Below are positions 7,659-16,272 of a stretch of 64,000 nucleotides of DNA, piece by piece. The DNA comes from Gottfriedia acidiceleris (GTDB taxonomy: Bacteria > Bacillota > Bacilli > Bacillales > Bacillaceae_G), in contig NZ_CP096034.1 of the NCBI RefSeq assembly GCF_023115465.1, positions 2,666,001 to 2,730,000 on the forward strand, written 5' to 3'. Made by a program: the position numbers and the translations under genes. Each line of letters opens with the position of its first letter. Positions within the stretch are counted from its first letter, which is position 1. The notes beneath the pieces were generated by a model. It was not told the DNA's origin. It saw nothing but the letters and a program-made list of their open reading frames with translations, and made no database searches.

Positions 7659-8417
7659 TTAAGCTTTAGGTCCACCTGCAACATATAAAACTTGCCCATT
7701 TACATAGGAAGACTTTTCATCAGCAAAGAAAGCAACTGCATTTGCAATATCCTCTGGTTTACCTGTTCTTCCTGCTGGTATCTGACTTAAACTTGCCTCA
7801 ACAAGCTGCTCAAAAGTAATACCGATTCGATTTGCTGTTTCCTTCGTCATTTCAGTTTCGATAAACCCTGGTGCTACAGCGTTAGAAGTGATTCCATATT
7901 TACCAAGTTCAATTGCAAGGGTTTTCGTTAGACCTTGCAAACCAGCTTTTGCAGTTGCATAGTTTGATTGACCACGGTTCCCAAGCGCCGATGTTGAAGA
8001 AATATTAATGATTCTTCCATATTTTTGTTTTACCATAAAGGCTTGTGCAGCACGTACAACATTAAAAGAACCTTTTAAGTGAACATCCATAACAGTATCC
8101 CAATCTGAATCTGTCATTTTAAATAATAAATTATCGCGAATAACACCGGCATTATTGACTACAATATCTATTGAACCAAATGTATCATGTACTTCTTTCA
8201 TAGCAGCTTCAACTTCATTGGAATTTGTAACGTTTGCAACTTTAGTGTATATTTCATACTGCTTAAATTCTGAAGCAGTGTGTGAAAGTGCTTCTTCGTT
8301 CACGTCAATAATCGCTACTTTTGCTCCTTCTTTTGCAAATAATTCGACAATTCCCTTGCCGATTCCTCTACTACCACCTGTTACAAAGGCTACTCTACCT
8401 TCAAATCTTCCGACCAT
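7659..8417 (-). CDS. Short-chain dehydrogenase, FabG-like 3-oxoacyl reductase type
   Basis: A classical SDR of about 252 residues: the NAD(P)-binding TGGSRGIG near the N-terminus, NNAG, a Ser-Tyr-Lys triad in INISST then SNYATAKAG, and a C-terminal YVNGQVLYVAGG. The substrate is probably a 3-hydroxy- or 3-oxoacyl-CoA, given the MaoC, crotonase and dehydrogenase neighbours. Start M at 8417 is chosen because GGGAGAGAG lies 4 nt upstream; an ATG five codons earlier has no good ribosome site. There are short gaps to the genes on both sides. Confidence 0.88.
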   Translation of the reverse strand: MVGRFEGRVAFVTGGSRGIGKGIVELFAKEGAKVAIIDVNEEALSHTASEFKQYEIYTKVANVTNSNEVEAAMKEVHDTFGSIDIVVNNAGVIRDNLLFKMTDSDWDTVMDVHLKGSFNVVRAAQAFMVKQKYGRIINISSTSALGNRGQSNYATAKAGLQGLTKTLAIELGKYGITSNAVAPGFIETEMTKETANRIGITFEQLVEASLSQIPAGRTGKPEDIANAVAFFADEKSSYVNGQVLYVAGGPKA

Positions 8418-8435
8418 ATATCTCTCTCCCATCTT

Positions 8436-9614
8436 TTAAACGTATTGTCCTAATTTAACATGTCCTTTTAGTAAATTACGTGAAATAATTAAGCGTTGAA
8501 TTTCATCAGTTCCGTCGTATATTCTCCATAATCTTGCTTCACGGTACCATCTTTCAATTGGTAGTTCTTTTGTATATCCGATTCCACCATGAATTTGAAG
8601 GACGCGGTCAACAACTCGATTTCCCATATTCGAACCATATAGTTTCGCCATTGATGCTAAATGTCTATTGTCTTCTCCTTGATCGAGTGTATATGCTGCA
8701 TTTAACACGAGCCATTTGGCAGCTTCTATTTCAACAGCCGAATCCGCTATTTGCCATTGTATAGCTTGTCGTTCGGCAATTGGTTTTCCGAATGTTTCCC
8801 TTTCTTTTGAATAGTCAATAGCCATTTGTAATAAACGTTCAGCTGCTCCAACTGCTGTGGCCCCAACAATCCATCTTGCAAATCCAATCCATTCAAGTCC
8901 TAAATTGTAGCCACCATTTAATTCACCTAAAATATTTTCTTCAGGCACACGGACATTATCAAATACTAAACCAGCTGGTCCCCATTCGCCCATAGTATGG
9001 ATAAATTCGGATTTCCAACCCATTTCCCGGTCGACTATAAAACAAGTTACCCCATCTCTTCCACCAGTTTTTTGATGTCTTTCTTTGTCCGTAATTGCAA
9101 TGACCATTACAAAATCCGCTTCATTTCCTCCTGTAATAAATGTTTTCTCACCATTTAATACCCATTCATTCCCATCCCTTCTAGCGGTCATTTTAATGTT
9201 TTGAGTATCAGAGCCGGCATTCGGTTCGGTCATTGCAAAGCATGATTTTTTATCACCATTTATTGTAGGAATAAGGTATTTCTTTTTTTGTTCTTCGTTA
9301 CAATAAAATAAAATATTATCCGCATAACCACCAAATTTAAAAGGAACGAATGTTTTTGAAATTTCCATATAAATAATTGCTAACATCATTTGGCCTAAAT
9401 CAGCACCGCCATATTCAGTAGGTGTATTAATTCCCCAAAAACCAGCTTTTTTTGCTTTCAATTGAAGTTCCTTTTCAACTGCAGGATCTAAGCTTGGTCT
9501 ACCTTCACGCTCATTTCTAAGTACTTCATTTTCTAAAGGGATTAATTCTTTTTCAACAAATTTTCGAATTGTTTTTTGAATCATTTTTTGTTCGTCAGTG
9601 AGGCGTAAATGCAT
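8436..9614 (-). CDS. Acyl-CoA dehydrogenase
   Basis: A 392-residue flavoenzyme that introduces a 2,3 double bond into acyl-CoA and passes electrons to ETF. CFAMTEPNAGSD (about 130-141) is the first acyl-CoA dehydrogenase signature, and QIHGGIGYTKELPIERWYREARLWRIYDGTDEIQ near the C-terminus is the second region (given here as contiguous motifs QIHGGIGY and IYDGTDEIQ). At the position where short- and medium-chain enzymes have the catalytic Glu (YEGT), this protein has Asp (YDGT), so chain length or reaction may differ. ATG at 9614 follows CGGGGGA. It lies mid-operon. Confidence 0.92.
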   Translation of the reverse strand: MHLRLTDEQKMIQKTIRKFVEKELIPLENEVLRNEREGRPSLDPAVEKELQLKAKKAGFWGINTPTEYGGADLGQMMLAIIYMEISKTFVPFKFGGYADNILFYCNEEQKKKYLIPTINGDKKSCFAMTEPNAGSDTQNIKMTARRDGNEWVLNGEKTFITGGNEADFVMVIAITDKERHQKTGGRDGVTCFIVDREMGWKSEFIHTMGEWGPAGLVFDNVRVPEENILGELNGGYNLGLEWIGFARWIVGATAVGAAERLLQMAIDYSKERETFGKPIAERQAIQWQIADSAVEIEAAKWLVLNAAYTLDQGEDNRHLASMAKLYGSNMGNRVVDRVLQIHGGIGYTKELPIERWYREARLWRIYDGTDEIQRLIISRNLLKGHVKLGQYV

Positions 9615-9666
9615 TTAAGTTTCCCCCGTTTCGATCTGAATCAAAGTTTTTCATATCAAAAATTCA

Positions 9667-10647
9667 TTATTTTCTAGGCTCTAAAATCACTTTTCCAACA
9701 GTTTTTCTTGATTGCATTATCGTATGGACATTGGCTGCTTCACTTAATGGAAATACCTCTCCAATCGTAATCTTTAATTTTCCTTCAGCTAAATAAGTAA
9801 ATAACTCTTCTAAGCTTTGTTTAATTAATGCTTTTTTTCTCAAAAGAGGAGGTAAGAAAAACCCAATTACTGATTGATTTTTTGCCATTAATGAAGATGG
9901 GTAGAACTTACTTTGCAAACCACTTGCTACACCATAAATAACTAATCTTCCGAAGTAAGCTAAGCAATTTAGCGTTTTGTAAAAAACATCGCCACCTGCC
10001 ATCTCTAATGCAACATCTACACCTTTTCCATTTGTAGCTTCAAGTACTTTTTGTTCCCAGCCTTCTTCTGTATAATTGATTAATACATCAGCGCCCATCT
10101 CTTTTGCTAGCTGTAATTTTTCGTCTGTACTTGCTGTAGCGATTACTTTACCGGCTCCAAAAAGCTTCGCTAATTGCACTGCTAAAGTACCTAGACCACC
10201 AGCTGCGGCATGAACTAAAACGGTTTCTCCTGGTTCTAACATACCCATTGTTTTTAAGATATGATAAGCACTTAATCCTTGGACGGGTAATGCAGCGGCT
10301 AGTTTAAAATCCATTTCGTTCGGTAATGGAATGATTGACCGCTCATCTGTCAGGGCAAAATCTGAGTATCCACCACATTCCAACATTGAAACAACTCGAT
10401 CACCAATTTTTACTGAGGTAACCTCATCTCCAATTTCCACTACGACACCAGCAACTTCAGCACCAGGTACATACGGCAAAGTAGTTTTGACTACATATTG
10501 ATTTTCTCTACGGGCTGTATCAGCATAATTAACACCTGCTGCATGCACTTCAATTAATACTTCTTTCCCCTTTGGTACTGGTCTTTCAAGTTCGACCTTT
10601 TCTAATACCTCAGGACCACCAAATTGTTTAAATTGAATTGATTGCAT
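9667..10647 (-). CDS. Zinc-independent MDR oxidoreductase (quinone oxidoreductase type)
   Basis: A 326-residue medium-chain dehydrogenase/reductase. The N-terminal GroES-like domain starts with FKQFGGPEVLEKV and has GVNYAD and PGAEVAGVV. The NAD(P)H-binding motif AAAGGLGTLAVQLAK is near residue 145. The cysteine and histidine ligands of zinc alcohol dehydrogenases are absent, so it fits the Qor/enoyl reductase branch that reduces quinones or 2-enoyl substrates with NADPH. In this operon a 2-enoyl-CoA or enone reduction is conceivable. ATG at 10647 follows AAAGGAAG. Confidence 0.85.
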   Translation of the reverse strand: MQSIQFKQFGGPEVLEKVELERPVPKGKEVLIEVHAAGVNYADTARRENQYVVKTTLPYVPGAEVAGVVVEIGDEVTSVKIGDRVVSMLECGGYSDFALTDERSIIPLPNEMDFKLAAALPVQGLSAYHILKTMGMLEPGETVLVHAAAGGLGTLAVQLAKLFGAGKVIATASTDEKLQLAKEMGADVLINYTEEGWEQKVLEATNGKGVDVALEMAGGDVFYKTLNCLAYFGRLVIYGVASGLQSKFYPSSLMAKNQSVIGFFLPPLLRKKALIKQSLEELFTYLAEGKLKITIGEVFPLSEAANVHTIMQSRKTVGKVILEPRK

Positions 10648-10668
10648 CGTAAACTTCCTTTCAGTTTT

Positions 10669-11448
10669 TTATTTATTAGTAAAAATCGCTTTTCTTTTTT
10701 CTTTAAATGCAGCAACACCTTCTTGATGGTCTTCAGTTGCTACCATTAATGGCTGTGTAATTCTTTCAAGTTCTAGCATTTCATCTAAGGTTGATGTAAA
10801 AGATTGATTAATTAATTTTTTCATCATCCCATTTGCTTTTCCAGGACCTGCGGCTATTTTATTTGCAAATTTTACTGTTTCTTCAGCCAAGTTTTCAGGT
10901 GCTACTAGTTTGTTAATCATACCTAGCTGATCCATTCTTTCAGCAGGAACTGGCTCTGCAGTAAAGAAAAACTGTTTTGCTAAATATGGACCGATTAATC
11001 TTGGTAGGAAATAAGAACCGCCTCCATCAGAGATTAATCCCACTTGAGAGAAGCTTAATGCAAATTTACTATCGTCTGCAGCGATAATTAAATCACATGC
11101 TAAAGCCAAGTTAAAACCAGCACCAGCTGCAAAACCATGAACTGAAGCAATTACAGGCTTTTCGATTTCACGAATCGTTTTAATAACTGTATTTAGGATT
11201 CCTATATGCTCATATACTGCATTTGGCGTGACGTTTCCCATCGTTTTAACATCTCCACCAGCTGAAAATGAACGACCTGCACCATTTAGTACAATTGCTT
11301 TAATTTCCGGATTCAGTTTTGCTTCATTAAGCGCTTCAGTAATTCCATTCAACATGTCAAAACTAAAAGAATTTAGACTTTCGGGCCTATTAAGTGTTAA
11401 AGTTAATATCCGCTCTTTAACGTCTACTAATAAATGTTGTTTACTCAT
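10669..11448 (-). CDS. Crotonase-superfamily enoyl-CoA hydratase/isomerase
   Basis: A 259-residue crotonase: the oxyanion-hole segment GAGRSFSAGGDVK near residue 55 and AGAGFNLALACDLIIAA near 107 are present. The two catalytic glutamates of canonical enoyl-CoA hydratase appear to be replaced (FNL where CEL is usual, and FSQVG where PEILLG is usual). Instead it has LISDGGGSYFLPRL, typical of PaaG/isomerase-like members with an Asp base. It is therefore more likely a double-bond isomerase than a hydratase. That reading rests on eye alignment. ATG at 11448 follows AAGGAGTG. Confidence 0.85.
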   Translation of the reverse strand: MSKQHLLVDVKERILTLTLNRPESLNSFSFDMLNGITEALNEAKLNPEIKAIVLNGAGRSFSAGGDVKTMGNVTPNAVYEHIGILNTVIKTIREIEKPVIASVHGFAAGAGFNLALACDLIIAADDSKFALSFSQVGLISDGGGSYFLPRLIGPYLAKQFFFTAEPVPAERMDQLGMINKLVAPENLAEETVKFANKIAAGPGKANGMMKKLINQSFTSTLDEMLELERITQPLMVATEDHQEGVAAFKEKRKAIFTNK

Positions 11449-11472
11449 TTATTACACTCCTTTTATACGTAT

Positions 11473-12540
11473 CTAGTTAACTGCTATTTCATTGGCAATC
11501 CTAATCAGATTTTCTGCGAATTGGTCAAACTTTGCAAAACGCTGATCACTTGTTTGACCCGCTTTAAATCGGTAGAAGATTTGTTGAACAATTACTGCTA
11601 ATTTAAAATAAGCGAAAGCCATGTAGTAATTTATGTTAGCTAAATCTCTACCACTTTTCTTTGCATATGACTCAATAAATTGATTTCTTGTCATAAATCC
11701 TTCTTGAATCGTAACAGGTGGCTTACCTAATCCAAATTTTAATAAATCCGGATCATCATTTTGAATCCAATAGCATAAAGCGACACCTAAATCAGCTAAT
11801 GGATCACCGATTGTTGCCATTTCCCAATCAAACAGTCCAGTCATTTCTTTTAAATCATGACTAAACATCGAATTATTCAATTTAAAATCATAATGAATGA
11901 TTGATGACTGATGATTTTTTGGTACATAATTGTTTAACCAACTCATTAGTCGGTCAACCTCGGAAATTTCACTAGTTTTTGCCCTATTATAACGTCCAAT
12001 CCAGCCATTAACTTGTCTTTCCATAAAATTCTCAGGTTTTGTTATGTCTAGGAGTTTTGTTTTTGTATAATCTATGGAGTGTAACTCAACCAGCTTATTT
12101 ACCATTACAGTAGATAATCTTTTACGATCTTCAATTGTTACGTTTAAATGTGGGGGAAATAATGACTCAAATACTTCACCATTTTTTCTTTCCATCATGA
12201 AAAATGGACTACCTACAATTTCTTCATTTTCAGAATATAAAATGGGCTTAGGTGCAGCCGAAAAGTGTGGATGTATTTCTGATAAAATCCGAAATTCTCT
12301 TTTCATATCGTGTGCTTTTGGAGCAACTGGGCCAAGTGGCGGCCGTCTTAACACAACCTCCCATTCCCCAATTTTTAGTAAATAGGTTAAGTTTGAATGC
12401 CCAGCTGAGAACTGACGAATCGTTAATTCTCCATCTGGAAGATCATCAATATTTCTTTCTAAAAATTTATGTAAAGCTTGAGGATTTAACTCTTCACCTT
12501 TGCGAACATTAATCGTTTCTAATTCTATTTTTTCAGCCAT
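11473..12540 (-). CDS. ACAD10/11-type aminoglycoside-phosphotransferase-fold kinase
   Basis: A 355-residue protein with the APH kinase fold: YLLKIGEWEVVLRRPPLGP (nucleotide-binding lobe), IIHYDFKLNNSMF (catalytic loop, Asp and Asn) and FDWEMATIGDPLADLG (metal-binding Asp). The DWE..T.GDPLAD pattern is that of the kinase domain fused to dehydrogenases in ACAD10/11 and of bacterial LvaA-like kinases, which phosphorylate 4-hydroxyacyl-CoA. The usual Gly before the catalytic Asp is Tyr here. The matching dehydrogenase is encoded separately at 16273-17511. ATG at 12540 follows AAGGAGGGG. Confidence 0.85.
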   Translation of the reverse strand: MAEKIELETINVRKGEELNPQALHKFLERNIDDLPDGELTIRQFSAGHSNLTYLLKIGEWEVVLRRPPLGPVAPKAHDMKREFRILSEIHPHFSAAPKPILYSENEEIVGSPFFMMERKNGEVFESLFPPHLNVTIEDRKRLSTVMVNKLVELHSIDYTKTKLLDITKPENFMERQVNGWIGRYNRAKTSEISEVDRLMSWLNNYVPKNHQSSIIHYDFKLNNSMFSHDLKEMTGLFDWEMATIGDPLADLGVALCYWIQNDDPDLLKFGLGKPPVTIQEGFMTRNQFIESYAKKSGRDLANINYYMAFAYFKLAVIVQQIFYRFKAGQTSDQRFAKFDQFAENLIRIANEIAVN

Positions 12541-12570
12541 ATTACCCCTCCTTCACTTTGAAAATTCAGT

Positions 12571-12972
12571 TTATTTAACAACTAAATGCCTTTCTAACTG
12601 TTCTCTAAATAACTCAGGAAGTATTTCACTACGCTGTTCTTTAAAATTAAAAAATACGATGATCGCATTACCTTTGGCAACCATCTGATTTGTCTCTTCA
12701 CAACGAATTTCATGCTCGAGATGAAAGCTTTTGGTTCCTATTTTTGAAATATAGGTCGATACTGATAATTTTTGATTAAAGTGACCTTGATTCACAAAAT
12801 CACATTTCGTAGATGCTAGAATAAACTTCCAATCATCTAGATTCATTGAATAGCCAAGAGATTGGAAGAATTTAATTCGCGCTTCTTCTAAATAAATAAA
12901 GTAACTAGTATTGTTTATATGACCTAATGCATCGGTTTCACAAAATCTAGGGGTAACGGTGAATTTTTCCAT
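12571..12972 (-). CDS. 4HBT-type acyl-CoA thioesterase
   Basis: A protein of about 133 residues with the 4-hydroxybenzoyl-CoA thioesterase hot-dog signature ETDALGHINN (about residues 12-21), followed by YFIYLEEARIKFF. These enzymes hydrolyse acyl-CoAs to free acid and CoA; here it could relieve CoA trapping. Start M at 12972 follows AGGTAGG; a TTG seven codons upstream is less likely. It is the first gene of the eight-gene unit, and the operator at 13011-13028 lies 39 bp upstream. Confidence 0.85.
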   Translation of the reverse strand: MEKFTVTPRFCETDALGHINNTSYFIYLEEARIKFFQSLGYSMNLDDWKFILASTKCDFVNQGHFNQKLSVSTYISKIGTKSFHLEHEIRCEETNQMVAKGNAIIVFFNFKEQRSEILPELFREQLERHLVVK

Positions 12973-13010
12973 AAAACAACCTACCTTTATCAATTATTTT
13001 GTATTTACCA

Positions 13011-13028
13011 ATACTAACTGGTCGGTAT
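13011..13028. promoter_or_regulatory. TetR-type operator, copy 1
   Basis: ATACTAACTGGTCGGTAT is an 8-2-8 imperfect palindrome. It matches the copy at 19200-19217 at 16 of 18 positions, differing only at the two central bases. Each copy sits upstream of one of the two acyl-CoA gene units, and a TetR gene lies between them. The minus strand contains TAGTAT inside the site, a possible -10 element. Confidence 0.75.
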
Positions 13029-13051
13029 GTAAAGGCGAAGGAGACAAGTGA

Positions 13052-13621
13052 TTAATCCCCTACTTTAATCCCTTTTAAGATCATTTCTTGGAATGACTTC
13101 GCGATTTCAAATGCATTTTTTTGTCCCTCTGCGTTATACCATTCATAACTCCAGTTCATAACACCTAAAATACCGAATGAAACGATTGGTACGTCTATAT
13201 CTGACCTTAAATCACCATTTTTTATTCCTTCATTAAGAAGTTTCTCAATATTAAATCTGTATAAATCTCTTTTTGCTTTAATTTCTGTTAAACTTTCAGG
13301 ATTTAAATGTCTCATTTCACGATAAAATACCTTTGCACTTGGACCTTGCCTTTTAATGTCCATTAAGCTTAAATAAATGACTTCAAATAGCTTATCTGAA
13401 AAGCTTTTCTTTGAATCATTAATAACTTCTTCCTGCTCATTTAATACTTCATCAATAAATTGAAGGTGAATTTCCATAAGAAGCTGTTCTTTGCTTGTAT
13501 AATAGTAGTAAAAAGTTCCTTTTGTCACTCCAATCGATTCGACGATATCTTGAATAGATGTACTCGTAAATCCTTTTTTATCAAATAGCTGTATAGAGTG
13601 TTCCTTAATTTTTTGTTTCAT
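13052..13621 (-). CDS. TetR/AcrR-family transcriptional regulator of the acyl-CoA block
   Basis: A protein of about 189 residues. The N-terminal helix-turn-helix is clear: FTSTSIQDIVESIGVTKG then TFYYYYTSKEQLL, the TetR recognition region. The C-terminal ligand domain (about 55-189) is less conserved, as usual. Members such as FadR of B. subtilis bind acyl-CoAs and release lipid-degradation promoters. The twin palindromes at 13011 and 19200 are the obvious targets. Start M at 13621 follows GAGGACATCTA; a TTG five codons upstream has no ribosome site. It lies 183 bp downstream of the ligase gene, so it may have its own promoter. Confidence 0.9.
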   Translation of the reverse strand: MKQKIKEHSIQLFDKKGFTSTSIQDIVESIGVTKGTFYYYYTSKEQLLMEIHLQFIDEVLNEQEEVINDSKKSFSDKLFEVIYLSLMDIKRQGPSAKVFYREMRHLNPESLTEIKAKRDLYRFNIEKLLNEGIKNGDLRSDIDVPIVSFGILGVMNWSYEWYNAEGQKNAFEIAKSFQEMILKGIKVGD

Positions 13622-13803
13622 TAGATGTCCTCGCAATCTTAAAAATTCAATAGAATTATATCATAGTACAAGGAAGTCTTTATCATAATCCAATTTTTTC
13701 ATGTTAATAAATAAGTATGTGTGGTTGGTTTCCACTGCATGATCCTCGCTTAAAGCTTTTGTAATTGTAGGATATAAGAATTTCAACAATATCCAATCTT
13801 CCA

Positions 13804-15426
13804 TTACCCTAAATAAATAGAGCTTTCTTCTTCTCTAATAGCTCTTCTTAATATTTTGCCAACATTGGTTTTTGGTAGTTCTTTTCGGAATTCGATTATT
13901 CGTGGAACTTTATAAGTCGCTAAATGATTTTTGCAGTATTCCTTCATTTCTTCTAATGTAATATGTTTATCTTCTTTAAGGACAATCACTGCTTTAACTG
14001 TTTCACCTCTATAAGAGTCGGGTACCCCTATTACAACAGCCTCTTTTACGTATGGGTGCTCATAAATTACTTCTTCTATTTCACGAGGATACACATTATA
14101 GCCACTTGCTATAATCATATCCTTTTTTCGATCTAAAATTGAGACATATCCATCTTCATCGACGCTCGCAATATCACCAGTATATAACCATCCGTCTCTA
14201 ATTGTATTTGCCGTTTCTTCTGGCAAATTCCAATAGCCTTTCATCACTTGAGGTCCTTTAATAATTAATTCACCAATTTCACCTACTGGAACTTCGTCTA
14301 ATCCGCTAGCTAAGTCAACGATTTTTGAATCAGTAGATGGATAAGGGATTCCCACGGTACCAGGCTTTCTTGCTGCAAATGCCGGATTACTATGAGTAGT
14401 TGGGGATGCTTCAGATAATCCGTAGCCTTCTAAAATAGTAGCACCTGTCTTTTTTTCAAATTGCTTCATTAGTTCTACTGGCATCGGTGCACTTCCACTA
14501 TTGCAAAGCTTTATTGCATCGATCCCATATTGTTCAGACTCAGGATGATTGATTAAGGCAATATACATTGTTGGAACGCCTGGAAATAGTGTAGGTTGTT
14601 CATTTTTTATCGTATTTAAAACTTCTTCTATTTCAAAACGTGGTAGGATGATCATTTCGTTTGCCATGAATACACTTAGATTAATACATACTGTCATTCC
14701 ATAAACATGAAAAAACGGTATAATAGATAAGACTCGCTCACAACCAGGATTGAATGCGCCTTTAAAAAATTCGCTTTGCTGCATTATATTTGCATATAGA
14801 TTTCGGTGGGTTAGCATTACGCCTTTTGAACGGCCAGTAGTTCCACCAGTGTATTGAAGAATTGCAACATCTTCATGAGAATCAATCGGGACTGGTTTCA
14901 CTTCTTGATTTCCGCTTTGCAAAAAGCTTCCAAATGATATTCCTTTGTCATAAATCTCTTCTGTACCAGTTAAATTTACTAGGATAATTTTCCGTAAATT
15001 TGTTTCTTCAATTAATGGTTTGACGGTAGGGTACAAACTGTTTAATACAACAATTGTTTGAGTTCCTGAGTCATTTAATAATTCCTTTAGTTCCCTTTCA
15101 ACCGACATTGGATTTATTTGGGTTACGATTCCACCTACAGTTAGAATTCCATAATATGAAATAACATATTGTGGACAATTTGGAAGCATGATTGCAACAC
15201 GGTCACCTTTTTGAATACCATCTTTTTGTAAAGCAGAGGCAAATCTCTTTACTGCCAATTGTACTTCTTTATAAGTGTTTTTTTTACCATAAAATGATAA
15301 ACAAGAATGATTAGGATAGTTCTCAACAGTTTCGTTAAACATTTCTGGAATTGATTTTGCCGGAATAGATAGTTCTTTTGCAATATATTCAGGATAGTGA
15401 GCTAACCAAACTTTATTTATTGTCAT
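13804..15426 (-). CDS. Long-chain acyl-CoA synthetase (AMP-forming)
   Basis: A 540-residue ANL-superfamily ligase that activates a carboxylic acid with ATP and CoA. The P-loop-like YTGGTTGRSKGVMLTHRN (about 190-207), GYGLSEASP (about 330) and GWLYTGDIASVDEDGY with DRKKDMII (hinge) are all present, and the C-terminal KTNVGKILRR carries the catalytic Lys. Start M at 15426 follows GGGGAG; an upstream in-frame ATG would add 14 residues without a ribosome site. It is the last enzyme gene of the first unit. The true substrate may be the unusual acid that this block degrades. Confidence 0.92.
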   Translation of the reverse strand: MTINKVWLAHYPEYIAKELSIPAKSIPEMFNETVENYPNHSCLSFYGKKNTYKEVQLAVKRFASALQKDGIQKGDRVAIMLPNCPQYVISYYGILTVGGIVTQINPMSVERELKELLNDSGTQTIVVLNSLYPTVKPLIEETNLRKIILVNLTGTEEIYDKGISFGSFLQSGNQEVKPVPIDSHEDVAILQYTGGTTGRSKGVMLTHRNLYANIMQQSEFFKGAFNPGCERVLSIIPFFHVYGMTVCINLSVFMANEMIILPRFEIEEVLNTIKNEQPTLFPGVPTMYIALINHPESEQYGIDAIKLCNSGSAPMPVELMKQFEKKTGATILEGYGLSEASPTTHSNPAFAARKPGTVGIPYPSTDSKIVDLASGLDEVPVGEIGELIIKGPQVMKGYWNLPEETANTIRDGWLYTGDIASVDEDGYVSILDRKKDMIIASGYNVYPREIEEVIYEHPYVKEAVVIGVPDSYRGETVKAVIVLKEDKHITLEEMKEYCKNHLATYKVPRIIEFRKELPKTNVGKILRRAIREEESSIYLG

Positions 15427-15486
15427 ACATAACTCCCCATTTCTGATCATGAATATTGTTTTAAACAACTTTTCAAACCTACTAGA

Positions 15487-16239
15487 TTAGAATAGTAATC
15501 CTCCACCATCAACTGATAACGTAGCTCCAGTCACGAACGATGCTTCATCAGATGCTAAAAATAGTGCAGCTGATGCGATTTCATCTGGAGACCCTATTCT
15601 ACCAAGTGCATTTGCACGGGATAAAATCGGCCACTTTCTTTCATCATTTTTCCATTCCTTAATAATATTTGTATCAATTATTCCTGGAGCAATGGCATTC
15701 ACTCGAATATTATATTTTCCGTATTCTAACGCTGCATTTTGCGTTAATAATATTACTCCACCTTTAGATGCATTGTATGCACTTACATATTTCTTTCCTT
15801 TTAAGCCTAGCAAACTAGCTGTATTGATTATCACACCGTTGCCAGATTTTTTAAGCTCAGGAATTGCGTATTTTATGCCTAGAAATACACTTTTTAGATT
15901 AATTTCGATTACTTGATCCCATTCCTCTTCCGCTAAGTCTACACTTCTTACTTCGGAGTTTCCTATTCCAGCATTGTTAAACAAAATATCAATTCTACCA
16001 AAATGTTCTACAGCTCGCTTCATCAAATTTTGAATGCTTTTGCTTTTTGCAACATTCGTTTTAATGAAAATAGCTTCTTGATTTTTTTCTTTTATAACAC
16101 CTAACGTTTCTTCGCCAGTAACTTCATTAATGTCTGCTATAACAATTTTTGCTCCCTCTTTTGCGAAGCGGATAGCAGTAGCACGCCCGATCCCACTACC
16201 TCCTCCTGTAATAACTGCGACTTTATCTTTTAGTCTCAT
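15487..16239 (-). CDS. Short-chain dehydrogenase/reductase
   Basis: A 250-residue classical SDR: TGGGSGIG near residue 11, NNAG near 90, the catalytic Ser in NTASLLG, Tyr-Lys in YNASKGG and a C-terminal DGGGLLF. It probably oxidises a hydroxyacyl-CoA with NAD(P), judging from its neighbours. ATG at 16239 follows GAGAGGATCGAT. It is part of the 19114-13804 unit. Confidence 0.87.
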   Translation of the reverse strand: MRLKDKVAVITGGGSGIGRATAIRFAKEGAKIVIADINEVTGEETLGVIKEKNQEAIFIKTNVAKSKSIQNLMKRAVEHFGRIDILFNNAGIGNSEVRSVDLAEEEWDQVIEINLKSVFLGIKYAIPELKKSGNGVIINTASLLGLKGKKYVSAYNASKGGVILLTQNAALEYGKYNIRVNAIAPGIIDTNIIKEWKNDERKWPILSRANALGRIGSPDEIASAALFLASDEASFVTGATLSVDGGGLLF

Positions 16240-16272
16240 ATCGATCCTCTCTCAAACTTAATTTAATTTGAA

